Shown in pieces: positions 1 to 9,400 of a stretch of DNA of 64,000 bases. Below the pieces are notes generated by a model. That model ran no database searches. It worked only from the letters and a program-made list of their open reading frames with translations, and was not told the origin of the DNA. The stretch covers positions 62,001-126,000 of the forward strand of contig NZ_JAAVUZ010000007.1 of the NCBI RefSeq assembly GCF_018449675.1, read 5' to 3'. The stretch's first letter is position 1, and every line of letters begins with the position of its first letter. This stretch comes from Glaciihabitans sp. dw_435 (lineage in GTDB: Bacteria > Actinomycetota > Actinomycetes > Actinomycetales > Microbacteriaceae). Made by a program: the position numbers and the translations under genes.

Positions 1-99
1 AGCACGCTCCTGGGAGTCACCGTCCTCGGTTACCCGGACCAACTCGTCGAGGTCGAGGCCGTTGCAGCGATCTCCGTTGATTCGACCCTCGGGAGTTAA
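1..99 (+). CDS. RidA-like protein, C-terminal end only (partial)
   Basis: The window opens inside a gene whose last 32 codons are visible in frame 1 and end at TAA 97-99. The peptide has a run TLLGVTVLGYPDQLVEVEAV, which resembles the closing strand and helix of RidA/YjgF-family enamine/imine deaminases, where an LVEIEAVA-type motif is usual. RidA proteins hydrolyse reactive enamines formed by PLP enzymes in the cytoplasm. Too little is visible to judge the active site or the subfamily. A strong hairpin follows directly. Confidence 0.6.
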   Translation, partial: STLLGVTVLGYPDQLVEVEAVAAISVDSTLGS

Positions 100-101
100 G
101 A

Positions 102-134
102 AGAGCCGCCCCACCACGCTGGTGGGACGGCTCT
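102..134. terminator. Bidirectional hairpin between convergent genes
   Basis: Arms AGAGCCG..CCACCA (102-116) and TGGTGGGACGGCTCT (120-134) pair over 15 positions with one mismatch around a CGC loop. It starts three bases after the RidA-like stop and lies 3' of the UPF0114 gene on the other strand, so it probably serves both transcripts. Confidence 0.7.
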
Positions 135-152
135 GTGTCGGACTGTGGGCGA

Positions 153-959
153 TTAGCGCTCGTTGGCCAGCTGGAGCCGCTTGACCTCGCGGGCAGCGAG
201 TTCCTCGGGCGTCGCGGCCTCGTAGGGCAGTGCATAGGTCGGGGCGCCGCCGATCGCGGCAGACCCGGCCGGAGCAGACACCATGGGTGCGTGACCGTTG
301 GGTGCGTGGGGCGCCTCTTCGAGGGCCGGCTCGGCGTGACCGCCGGAACGGGACATCCGGTCGATCCATTGGAGGGCGATGGCGGAGAGGATGAAGACGA
401 TGTGAATGACGACCTGCCAGAGCACGCCGTCCCAGGTGTACGACTCTTCGGAGGTGTCGCCGGCGGTGGCCGCGGAGCCGCGGGGGCCGATGCTGCCGAC
501 CTCGATAAACGTCTTGAGAAGGTGGATCGAGGAGATGCCGACGATGGCCATCGCGAGCTTGACCTTGAGCACATTCGCGTTGACGTGGGACAACCACTCA
601 GGCTGGTCGGGATGTCCGTCGATCTTGATCTTCGAGACGAACGTCTCGTAGCCGCCGATGATGACCATGATCAGCAGATTTGCGATCATAACGACGTCAA
701 TCAGGCCGAGGACGGCCAGCATGATGACGGCCTCATCGATCTCGATTCCGTGGTCGCCGGGGTGCGCGAACGCCTCCCAGACGGTGCCGCCCAGGTGGTA
801 CAGCTCGACCATGAAGACGACGACGTAGATGACCTGCGCGATGATCAGACCGATGTACAGCGGGGCCTGAAGCCACCGACTGAAAAAGATCATGAATCCG
901 ACGCTCTGGACCCATCGGGATTGCTCTTTGAACTGGTGGGGTGCGGGGGATTGGCTCAC
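153..959 (-). CDS. UPF0114 / TIGR00645 family (YqhA-like) membrane protein
   Basis: 268-residue integral membrane protein. Four hydrophobic segments are visible, near residues 33-55, 75-103, 133-152 and 178-203. The sequence carries the family signatures FFSRWLQAPLY, LGLIDVVMIANLL, GGYETFVSK and ISSIHLLKTF. The family (E. coli YqhA) has no firmly known function. The C-terminal 65 residues are a polar Ala/Pro/Glu-rich cytoplasmic tail, longer than in YqhA. The GTG start is supported by a -10-like TAGTAT (966-971, minus strand) six bases upstream, which suggests a leaderless mRNA. Confidence 0.88.
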   Translation of the reverse strand: MSQSPAPHQFKEQSRWVQSVGFMIFFSRWLQAPLYIGLIIAQVIYVVVFMVELYHLGGTVWEAFAHPGDHGIEIDEAVIMLAVLGLIDVVMIANLLIMVIIGGYETFVSKIKIDGHPDQPEWLSHVNANVLKVKLAMAIVGISSIHLLKTFIEVGSIGPRGSAATAGDTSEESYTWDGVLWQVVIHIVFILSAIALQWIDRMSRSGGHAEPALEEAPHAPNGHAPMVSAPAGSAAIGGAPTYALPYEAATPEELAAREVKRLQLANER

Positions 960-1007
960 GCGCCCATACTAGGGAGGCCTCATCTGGGAACGTCCTGTAC
1001 GATCGTC

Positions 1008-1106
1008 AGAGTGAAGGGGAGTATCCCACTGAGCCGCGTTCGTCAGCACAGGTTCCAATGGTGAAGCCTCGGACGTGGCCACCGTTTTCGGTGAGGGAGA
1101 GACTTT
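1008..1106 (+). promoter_or_regulatory. yybP-ykoY (manganese) riboswitch upstream of terC
   Basis: The leader contains AAGGGGAGTA (1013-1023) and, about 75 bases later, GAGGGAGAGACTTTC (1093-1107). These are the two conserved loops of the yybP-ykoY motif, which senses Mn2+. The intervening CGTTCGTCAGCAC fits the conserved internal segment. A CGGGT/ACCCG hairpin (1107-1124) lies between the aptamer and the ribosome binding site and could be the expression platform. TerC/Alx-type proteins are classic targets of this riboswitch. Confidence 0.78.
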
Positions 1107-1145
1107 CGGGTTCTGCTGTACCCGTTTCCTGACCAAAGGACCTCC

Positions 1146-2162
1146 ATGGCGCTTGAATTACCGCTGGCCTTCGAGATCATCTCGTTCGTCGTACTCACCC
1201 TGATCATCGTTGCCGACCTCGTGTTGGCATACCGCAGGCCACACATCCCGTCGACCAGAGAGTCGGCCCTCTGGGTAGCGTTCTACGTCGTGCTGGCGTT
1301 GATCTTCGCCGTCATCATGTTCTTCGTTGGTGGCAGTGAGCACGCGGGGCAGTTTGTTGCGGGATGGCTCACCGAATACAGTCTCTCGATCGACAACCTG
1401 TTCGTGTTCGTGATCATCATGGCCAGGTTCTCGGTACCCCGGAAGTACCAGCAAGAGGTGCTCATGGTGGGCATCATCCTGGCGCTGATCTTCCGCGGAA
1501 TCTTCATCCTCCTCGGGGCGACGATCATCGAGAACTTCAGCGCGGTGTTCTACCTATTCGGTCTGTTCCTGCTCTATACGGCCTACAACCAGGCGTTCAC
1601 GAACCACGATGACGAGACCGAAACCGAAAACAAGCTCATCAAGTTCCTGCGCAAGCGCATCGCCATCACCGACGACTACGACGGCGCCAAGATCCGCACC
1701 GTGATCGACGGCAAGAAGATCTTCACGCCGATCCTGATCGTGTTCATCGCCATCGGCACCACGGACATCGTCTTTGCGCTGGACTCGATCCCCGCGATCT
1801 TCGGTATCACGCAGAGTCCGTTCATTGTCTTCGCCGCCAACGTGTTTGCTCTGATGGGGCTGCGCCAGCTGTACTTCCTGCTCGGCGATCTCATCGACAA
1901 GCTCGTGTACCTCCACTACGGAATCGCGTTCATCCTCGGTTTTATCGGCGTGAAGCTCTTCTTCCACGCCCTGCACGAGAACGAACTCCCGTTCATCAAC
2001 GGCGGCGAGCACGTCGACTGGGCGCCGGAGATTTCGACCCTCATGTCCCTCGCGGTGATCATTCTGTCCATGGCCGTCGCGGTAATCGCGAGCCTGATCA
2101 AGATCCGTATCGACAAGAATCGTGCGGCCCTCGAGCCGGCAGGGTCCGTCGACGACAAGTAG
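1146..2162 (+). CDS. TerC family membrane protein (Alx-like, probable Mn2+ export/homeostasis)
   Basis: 338 residues with about nine membrane helices. The family's acidic membrane motifs are present: LSIDNLFVFV near residue 83 and FALDSIPAIFGIT near residue 214. TerC/Alx proteins act in the membrane in metal-ion handling; E. coli Alx and related proteins are linked to Mn2+ efflux or metallation of exported proteins. The upstream manganese riboswitch supports a Mn2+ role here rather than tellurite resistance. The start is set by AAAGGA (1135-1140). The central polar loop (near residues 155-175, rich in D/E/K) and a short polar C-terminus are cytoplasmic by inference. Confidence 0.88.
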   Translation: MALELPLAFEIISFVVLTLIIVADLVLAYRRPHIPSTRESALWVAFYVVLALIFAVIMFFVGGSEHAGQFVAGWLTEYSLSIDNLFVFVIIMARFSVPRKYQQEVLMVGIILALIFRGIFILLGATIIENFSAVFYLFGLFLLYTAYNQAFTNHDDETETENKLIKFLRKRIAITDDYDGAKIRTVIDGKKIFTPILIVFIAIGTTDIVFALDSIPAIFGITQSPFIVFAANVFALMGLRQLYFLLGDLIDKLVYLHYGIAFILGFIGVKLFFHALHENELPFINGGEHVDWAPEISTLMSLAVIILSMAVAVIASLIKIRIDKNRAALEPAGSVDDK

Positions 2163-2183
2163 CGTCGCTGAGTAATAAGGAGT

Positions 2184-2214
2184 GCGTGCCGGGCGTGGAT
2201 CGCGTCCGGCACGC
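2184..2214 (+). terminator. Hairpin after terC
   Basis: A perfect nine-base inverted repeat, GCGTGCCGG (2184-2192) and CCGGCACGC (2206-2214), starts 22 bases after the terC stop. There is no strong T-run, so rho-independent action is likely but not certain. Confidence 0.6.
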
Positions 2215-2321
2215 CCTCTGCACCACAGACACGTTTCGCCTCGCGGCACAATCGTCGTAACTGAGAGGCGCTTGTGTTGGTACCGTAGAGCGTCATACGG
2301 GACTAGCCGGAGGGGGCATCC

Positions 2322-3182
2322 GTGCACAGCAGCGCCATTGTCGCCTTGACCGCGGGTGAAGCGCGCCTGTCGGTGAGCGCTGCCACTGACGTCGGATCCG
2401 TCCGCGCGATCAACGAAGACAGCTATATAGCGCAACCGCCCCTGTTTGTCGTCGCTGACGGAATGGGCGGCCACGCGCACGGCGACCGCGCGAGCCAGAC
2501 CGTCGTTTCGGTACTGCGCGACAGTTTCGCCGCCGGATCGATCCCCGCGCCCGAGCAGGTACTTGCCGCAATTCGTGACGCCAACGACGCGGTACTCGGC
2601 TTCTCCGACGAAGACGGTGCCCGCGTTCTGTCCGGCACAACTCTCGTGGGCATCGCCCTCGTCGAGGCTCGCGGCGCCGACTATGCGCACTGGATGATCT
2701 TCAACATCGGCGACTCCCGCGTCTACAGCTGGGATGGCCGCCACCTCATCCAGCTGAGCGTTGACCACTCTGCGGTGCAGGAACTGGTGGATGCCGGTGT
2801 GCTGACGTCAGCGGAAGCGCTCGTGCACCCCGACCGCAACATCATCACCCGCGCCATCGGTGCGTCGGAGGACGCCGACGCCGACGTCTGGCTGCTCCCC
2901 GCGATCGGCGCGCAGTCCTTCCTCATCTGCTCCGACGGGCTCACCAAGGAACTCGAAGACGACGCGATCGCGCAGATCATGACCCAGCACGCCGCGGACG
3001 GCGATCGCTCCTCCATCGCCGATGCCCTCGTCGCCGCGGCACTGCGGTCCGGGGGACGCGACAACGTGACGGTCGTTGTGGTCGAATCATCCATCGACCA
3101 GCCCCTCATCGACGAAGAAGAAACGTCCGACCGCGCGCTGCGCACCGTCGAATACCTCGAAGACACGCGCCCACGCGCCTAG
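2322..3182 (+). CDS. PP2C-family protein serine/threonine phosphatase
   Basis: 286 residues, soluble, with no membrane segment. The metal-binding motifs of the PPM/PP2C fold appear in order: DVGSVRAINEDS (about 23-34), VVADGMGGHAHGD (44-56), NIGDSRVYSW (about 128-137), CSDGLTKEL (about 204-212) and GGRDNVTVVVVE (about 243-254). It is expected to dephosphorylate targets of the kinase encoded two genes downstream. The GTG start has GGAGGGGG 6 to 13 bases upstream. It is the first gene of the long signalling operon. It lacks the C-terminal membrane anchor found in mycobacterial PstP. Confidence 0.92.
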   Translation: MHSSAIVALTAGEARLSVSAATDVGSVRAINEDSYIAQPPLFVVADGMGGHAHGDRASQTVVSVLRDSFAAGSIPAPEQVLAAIRDANDAVLGFSDEDGARVLSGTTLVGIALVEARGADYAHWMIFNIGDSRVYSWDGRHLIQLSVDHSAVQELVDAGVLTSAEALVHPDRNIITRAIGASEDADADVWLLPAIGAQSFLICSDGLTKELEDDAIAQIMTQHAADGDRSSIADALVAAALRSGGRDNVTVVVVESSIDQPLIDEEETSDRALRTVEYLEDTRPRA

Positions 3183-3192
3183 GACGGACCGC

Positions 3193-4572
3193 ATGATCTC
3201 CTACGTACCCGCCGCGGGCGGCGACTTCCTGCTTGTCGCGACGGAGAACCGCGTGCTGTTCTTCCGCGCACCGGCCACGACGACCACCGGATCGATCAGC
3301 GACGTCTGGGACGCATTGGGGGCGGATGACCCGGTGCAGTCGGTCCTCGGCCGCCTGACGAGTGCCGGGCTCGAGTCGACGCCCCACTTCGCCCTCGCCA
3401 TCTGGTCGCCGGTCGACTCGTCCGTGCAGGTTCTCGTGCGCGGGGATCTTCTCGTCGACGTCGAGTCCACCCGCGTCAGCAACCGCATCGACGCGCGTGG
3501 GGTGTCGACCTGGCGCGAAACCACGATCGAGGCCGCGACCGGGCTCGTGGTCACCACCTCCGAAACGGCTTCTGCCGCCGGAACGGCTCTGCCGTTGCGC
3601 GCTGGTGCAGTGTGGGCGTCGTCCGCCACGGCGAGCTTCGACGCGTCGCTTCCCGCGCCGGCCATCTCCGAGGTTCGCGCCGCTCCTGTCGCGCCGGCCT
3701 CGGCCGCGACCACCTCGGCCGCGCAGACCCCGGCCGCGCCTGCCGTCACGCCTCCGCCCGCGGCGGCCCCCGTGCCCGCGGCGACGTTCTCCGATGCGTC
3801 CGATGTCGTCGAAGAGACGTCGATGCGCATCACGTTGCCGCCGGTGGGTGAGCGTCCGACCGACCCGGCAGGCGCCGACGCCGCTGACGCTGACGACGCT
3901 GCTGGTGCAGACGCCGATGCCGCGGCTGCCCCGGATGACCAGCCAGGCGAGCCCGCCGATCCCGAGGGAACCGCGGAGCCCGACGACGACATTGAGCACC
4001 TGCTCGACGCGACGATCGTGCGGTCGACGGACAGCGTTCCGTCCCGTCCCGTCGCGGAGCCCGCCACCGACGTGCTGCCCGTCGTCGACGCCGAAACGGC
4101 GGAGCCCGAGGGCGACCACGACGGTTTCACCATCATGAGCGCCGACCTCGCAGCCCTGCGTTCCGCCAAAGGCGCCGGGTCAGGCACGGCGACGGGGGGA
4201 GGGGCGGATGACGCGCCCCGGGTGCCCGAACAGGCGACCCTGTACCTCGAATCTGCCTCAGGCACCCGCGAACCCCTGACTCAGCCGGTCCTGATCGGCC
4301 GGGCGCCGAGCGTCAGCAAGGTTTCCAGCGGTCAGGTTCCGCGGCTGCTCACAATCGCGGGCAACCAGGACATCTCCCGCAGCCACGCCCAGATCGCTCT
4401 CGAGGGAGACACCGTCGTCGTCACTGACCTGCACTCACGCAACGGCACGTCGATCGTGCTCCCGGGCAAGTCCCCGCAGCTGCTGCGGCAGGGCGAGCCC
4501 ACGGCGATCCTGGTGGGCACGGTCATTGACCTCGGCGGCGGAATTTCGTTCACCCTTCGGCACGACGCATGA
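3193..4572 (+). CDS. FHA domain protein with long acidic linker
   Basis: 459 residues. The N-terminal 170 residues have no family I recognise. The middle (about 170-350) is a low-complexity Ala/Pro/Asp/Glu linker. The C-terminal 110 residues are a forkhead-associated domain with the phosphothreonine-pocket motifs IGRAP, SRSHAQI and LHSRNGT. FHA domains bind phosphothreonine, so this is a likely partner or substrate of the downstream kinase. The start is ATG 3193, with AGGACGGA (3181-3188) overlapping the end of the phosphatase gene. The gene ends in an ATGA overlap with the kinase. A longer frame upstream would overlap the phosphatase and is not supported. Confidence 0.88.
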   Translation: MISYVPAAGGDFLLVATENRVLFFRAPATTTTGSISDVWDALGADDPVQSVLGRLTSAGLESTPHFALAIWSPVDSSVQVLVRGDLLVDVESTRVSNRIDARGVSTWRETTIEAATGLVVTTSETASAAGTALPLRAGAVWASSATASFDASLPAPAISEVRAAPVAPASAATTSAAQTPAAPAVTPPPAAAPVPAATFSDASDVVEETSMRITLPPVGERPTDPAGADAADADDAAGADADAAAAPDDQPGEPADPEGTAEPDDDIEHLLDATIVRSTDSVPSRPVAEPATDVLPVVDAETAEPEGDHDGFTIMSADLAALRSAKGAGSGTATGGGADDAPRVPEQATLYLESASGTREPLTQPVLIGRAPSVSKVSSGQVPRLLTIAGNQDISRSHAQIALEGDTVVVTDLHSRNGTSIVLPGKSPQLLRQGEPTAILVGTVIDLGGGISFTLRHDA

Positions 4573-6299
4573 GCCGCGCGCCATCCACTCCTCCCCAGAT
4601 TCCGGGTCTGGAATATGTGAAGCCGCTCGGCACCGGTGGGTTCTCCGACGTCTTCCTCTATGACCAGCTGCTGCCCCGACGCCAGGTCGCGGTCAAGGTC
4701 CTGCTGACCGACGGCCTCGACACCGAGGCGCGCAAGGCGTTCGTCGACGAGGCCAACCTGATGGCGCAGCTGTCGGCGCATCCGTATATCGTCACGATTT
4801 TCCACGCAGATGTGGCATCCGGCGATCGCCCCTATTTCGTCATGGAGTACTGCTCGGGCCCGAGTCTCGCCGATCGCTACAAGTCCGAGGTCTTCAGCGT
4901 TGCGGACGCCCTGCGCACGGGCGTTCGGCTGTCCAGTGCCATCGCGACCGCGCACTCCGCCGGCATCCTCCACCGCGATATCAAGCCCGCCAACGTGCTG
5001 TCGAACCAGTTCGGCTGGCCGGCGCTCACCGACTTCGGCATCAGCTCGTCCCTCGAGGACGAGCTGCCTGGCCATCAGCCGACGGTCGCCGAACTGCGCG
5101 AGAGCGACAGCTCGACCATGGGGCAGTCGGTGGGAATGAGCGTGCCGTGGTCGCCGCCGGAGATGTTCGAGACCCACCCGCAGCCCGACGTGCGCTCGGA
5201 TGTCTTCTCGCTCGCCGCCACCATCCATACGCTTCTCGCCGGTCGTACACCGTTCGAAATCCCGGGTCGGTCGAACGGCGCCCTGGATCTCATCGGGCGC
5301 ATCGAACGCGGCGTCATCACGCCCATCGGCCGCGATGACGTGCCCCGGTCGCTCGTTGCGGTGCTGCAGAAGGGCATGGCGACCCGTCGCGAGGAGCGTT
5401 ACGCGACCGCGGTCGACTTCGCCCGCGCGCTGCAGCGCATCGAGCTCGAGCTCGGGTACTCGGCCACTTCCATCGAGGTGCCGAACCTCGTTGTCGAGCA
5501 GCGCGGCGCCGATGACACGCAGGCCAGCGACGAGGAGACCCGCGTTCGCCCCGTCGCCACCATCGCGGCGCAGGCTCCCCGCTCCACCCCCAGCGTCGGC
5601 GACGACGAGACACTCGTGCGCGCGGTGCGCATCATCGCGCCGCCGGTCGCGCCGTCCTCCGCCGGCGGCACGCAATCGGGCCTCGAAGAAACCATCGTGC
5701 GGGGACCGCGGGTGGTGGATGCCACGGTGGTTCGCCCCCGGACCACCTCCGGTTCTCCGGCAACCGGCGCCGCCGACACCGGAAGTCTCGCAACGCCATC
5801 ATCGCTGGACGGGTCGTCGCCGACAGCAACGGAGACCCCGGCCGCCGACGCGGCGTCCACCGCGCCCTCGAAGACACGCCGGCGCTGGATCATCGGGGCG
5901 GTCGCAGCCCTCGTGGTCGTGGGTGGCGTGGTTGGGACATCCGTCGCCCTGTCCGGCCCCTCCACCACCCGCCAGCCGCCCGCCGCGACGGCTCCCGCCA
6001 ATGCACCCGGCCAGAGCGCCGTCGTGGACAGCCCGGTACCGACTCCCGACTACCTGTCGGTCATGCCAAGCGCCGATGGGCTGAGCGCCACGTTCGTCTG
6101 GAAGAACCCGTCACCGGTGGACGGCGATACCTACCGCTGGTCGTACTCGGAGCAGCCGGGCGTGCAGACTCCCGTGCAGGAGGCTCAGGTCACGGTGCAG
6201 CGGCCCAGTGCCGGGGCACGTGTCTGTGTGTCCGTCTCGATCTTGCGGTCGGGCAAGACCTCCGCCGTTCCGCTGGAGATGTGCGACCCGCAAAAGTAA
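4569..6299 (+). CDS. Membrane-anchored serine/threonine protein kinase (PknB-type)
   Basis: 576 residues. The kinase domain (about 13-295) has the glycine loop GTGGFSDVF (21-29), catalytic Lys43 in VAVKV, HRD at 135-137 and DFG at 155-157, so it looks active. A Pro/Ala/Thr-rich juxtamembrane linker leads to one membrane helix (about 440-462). The extracytoplasmic part is about 110 residues with a FN3-like beta domain and a C-terminal cysteine pair, not PASTA repeats. It probably senses something at the cell surface and signals to the FHA protein. It sits between its likely partner FHA gene (ATGA overlap) and the giant surface protein. Confidence 0.92.
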   Translation: MSRAPSTPPQIPGLEYVKPLGTGGFSDVFLYDQLLPRRQVAVKVLLTDGLDTEARKAFVDEANLMAQLSAHPYIVTIFHADVASGDRPYFVMEYCSGPSLADRYKSEVFSVADALRTGVRLSSAIATAHSAGILHRDIKPANVLSNQFGWPALTDFGISSSLEDELPGHQPTVAELRESDSSTMGQSVGMSVPWSPPEMFETHPQPDVRSDVFSLAATIHTLLAGRTPFEIPGRSNGALDLIGRIERGVITPIGRDDVPRSLVAVLQKGMATRREERYATAVDFARALQRIELELGYSATSIEVPNLVVEQRGADDTQASDEETRVRPVATIAAQAPRSTPSVGDDETLVRAVRIIAPPVAPSSAGGTQSGLEETIVRGPRVVDATVVRPRTTSGSPATGAADTGSLATPSSLDGSSPTATETPAADAASTAPSKTRRRWIIGAVAALVVVGGVVGTSVALSGPSTTRQPPAATAPANAPGQSAVVDSPVPTPDYLSVMPSADGLSATFVWKNPSPVDGDTYRWSYSEQPGVQTPVQEAQVTVQRPSAGARVCVSVSILRSGKTSAVPLEMCDPQK

Positions 6300-6416
6300 C
6301 GATCGGGTGTAGCCACCCATTCGCGGGCAGAAGCGGCTGTCTCGAATACGACACATCGTGTTACGGTGATCGAGAAAGAACTGTTAAGAACTCAATGCTG
6401 ACGCGGGCGGGGCTAA

Positions 6417-9400
6417 GTGAGCATCTTCAGCTCGTGGGGGCGTGGGCGGCGCGCGATTGCGTCCGCGGTAGTGATCGCGATCGCGGCCGGAATTCCGGTG
6501 ACCGTTGCGGTTCTGCACGAGGGTTTTCCGACCTCTGACGTCGAGCTGAACACCCGCGACGTGTGGGTAACGAACAACACACTGTCTCTCGCCGGTCGTC
6601 TGAACCGCCAGATCGAAGAACTCACCGCCGGTGTCACGACCGTCAGCCAGTCCATCGACGTTGTGCAGGACGGCAAAAACGTCTTTTTGCACGACCTGTC
6701 GCAGAACACGCTCGAGCGTATCGATCAGTCCCGGGTCACCCTCGTGCAAAAAGCACTCGTGCCTGCCGGTGCAGAGATCGCGTTGGGCGCCACGACCCTA
6801 ACCGTCCTCGACCCCGCCGACGGCAAGTTGTGGGTAGTGGATGTCGCGAACGAGCTGAACTTTGACCCCACCACGGCCAAACCGGCCCTCACCCTCGGCG
6901 TCGGGGCACACGCCACCGTCGGGCTTGATGGCGTTGTCTACGCCACCTCGCCCAAGAAGTCCAAGCTGTACGAGATCGAGGGCGCCGGATTCAAGTCGAC
7001 CTCCGTCTCGCTGAAGATCCCGGCCGTGCACCAGCTCGCCGTCGTCGGATCGAAGCCCGTCATTCTCGACGCCGAGAAGGACGTGCTCATCACCGAGGAC
7101 GGCACGAACATCGCCCTCGGTTCCGACGGCATCCGGCTCCAGCAGTCGAGCGCGAAGAACGACTTCGCCCTGGTCGCGGGCGCCGACTCGTTGCTGGAAG
7201 TACCGCTGGATGGCGGCGACGTCACCAAGATTTCGGCGGACATCGCGCCTGTCACCGCGGCCACGGATGTCTCCGCACCCGTCTGGCTCGATGGCTGTGC
7301 CCACGCCGCCTGGGCAGGCGGCCAGCGCTACCTCGAGGCGTGCACGGGCGCGAAGGCCCGCACCATCGACATCACAGAGCCGACCCGGGGCTACGCGCTC
7401 GAGTTCCGCGTCAACGGTCACGTTGTCGCCCTGAACAACCTGGTGAACGGCAACACCTGGGTGCTGCAGTCCTCCCTCCGCCTGATCAACAACTGGCAGG
7501 AGATCACCCCTCCTCAGGAGAACACCCCGGAGAAGGGCACCGAGAAGTCCTCGCAGCAGTCCTTCGAGGAGACCCTCGCCACCCGCACCGACGTCAACCG
7601 TCCGCCGATCGCGCGCAACGATGACTTTGGCGTGCGCCCGGGACGCACCACGATTCTGCCGGTGCTCGACAACGACACCGACCCCGACGGCGACGTGCTT
7701 GTCATCACCGACTTCACCGCCATCCCCGAGAACATTGGCCACATCGACGCGATCGACGGAGGCAGGGCTCTGCAGTTCACCCCGGGGCAGTCCGTCTCCG
7801 GCGGAACATCCTTCCGCTATACCGTCAGCGATGGCCGTTCCGGCGGTGTCACCGAGGCGTCGGTCAACCTCCGCATCGTTCCGCTCGAGCAGAACAACGC
7901 TCCCGTCTCCAACCGCGACGGCGCAACCAGCGTCGAGGCTGGCCACTCCATCGCGTACAACGTGCTGAGCGACTGGATCGACCCGGACGGCGACGACCTG
8001 CTCCTCAAGGCCGCCTCCGCGACCAGCGCCGACGACGTGCGCTACACCCCGGACGGCTTCATCACCTTCCAGGACAAGGCCGGAGTGCTCGGCAAGAAGA
8101 CCGTGTCCTTCATCGTCTCCGACGGAACGCTCAACGCCACCGGCGAGTTCACCGTCGACGTCAAGGCCGACGGCTCGATGACGCCGGTCGCCACCCCCGA
8201 CTTCATCTCGGTCTTCGCCGGTCAGACCGTCGTGGTCGAGCCGCTGGCAAACGACCTCTCTCCGTCGGGTGCGCCGCTGCGCCTGTTGGCAGTGGATGAC
8301 GCTCCGCCCACCGCGACCGTCACGCCAAACCTCGACGCGGGCACCGTTGCGGTCAGCTCGACCCTCGTGGGTCCGATGTACCTGAAGTACGCCGTGGCCG
8401 CCGGAACGCCGACCGGCAACGGACTCATCCGCGTGGACGTCCTGCCCGACCCCACAGAAGATCTCCCGCCCATCGCGGTGAAAGACGTCGGGTACCTCCG
8501 CAGCGACGAGGCCACCACTGTCAAGGTTCTCGACAACGACGTTTCACCGACCGGCAAGGTGCTCTCGGTGCAATCCGTTGACACCGAGAACACCAGCGAC
8601 GCCGTCACGGTCGAGCTTCTCAACAACACGGTCATCCGCGTCACCGCATCCTCGGCGTTGACCGAACAGACCCAGTTCACGTATACCGTCAGTGACGGGC
8701 ACAGCACAGCGACCGCTGGTGTCACCATCGTTCCGGTTCCGCCGCTGCTCAAGAGGCAGCCCCCGGTGGCGACGGATGACCGCCAGACCGTGCGCGCGGG
8801 AGATATCGCCAGCGTCTCCGTGCTGAAGAACGACTACCACCCGGACCAGGAACGCCTGATCCTCAACAACACGCTGTCTGATGTGTCGAACGCCGGCGGA
8901 GGGCTCGCCTTCGTGAACGGCGACACGGTGCGGTACCAGGCACCCGCAAAGGCGGGGGAGTACTCGGTCGTCTACCGCGTCGACGACCAGTTCGGTGAGT
9001 CGGCCACGGCGACTGTCACCTTCGTCGTGACGGCGCCCGACGCGGCAACCAACCGTCCGCCGACGGCGACAACGCAGACCGCCCGCACGTTCTCGGGCTC
9101 GACGGTGCGCATCGACATCCCGTTGGACGGCATTGACCCCGATGGTGACTCGGTCGCCCTCAATGGCATCACCGTGAACCCGCAGCAGGGCCGCATCTCT
9201 TCCAGGGGCGCGACCTGGTTCGTCTACGAGGCGTTCGAGGGTGTGGCAGGAACCGACACGTTCAGCTACGAGGTCCAGGACACCTATGGCGCGAAGGCCA
9301 CCGGAAGCATCGTGGTCGGCATCATTCCCCGCGGTGACCTGAACGCCCAGCCCAACGCCGTCAACGACGCGATCGAGATGCGCCCGGGCAAGACCGCCTC

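Noticed and set aside
1554-2768. 404-codon open frame on the minus strand
   Set aside because: It is antisense to terC and the phosphatase gene and its protein is His/Asp/Arg-rich without motifs, a typical shadow in high-GC DNA.
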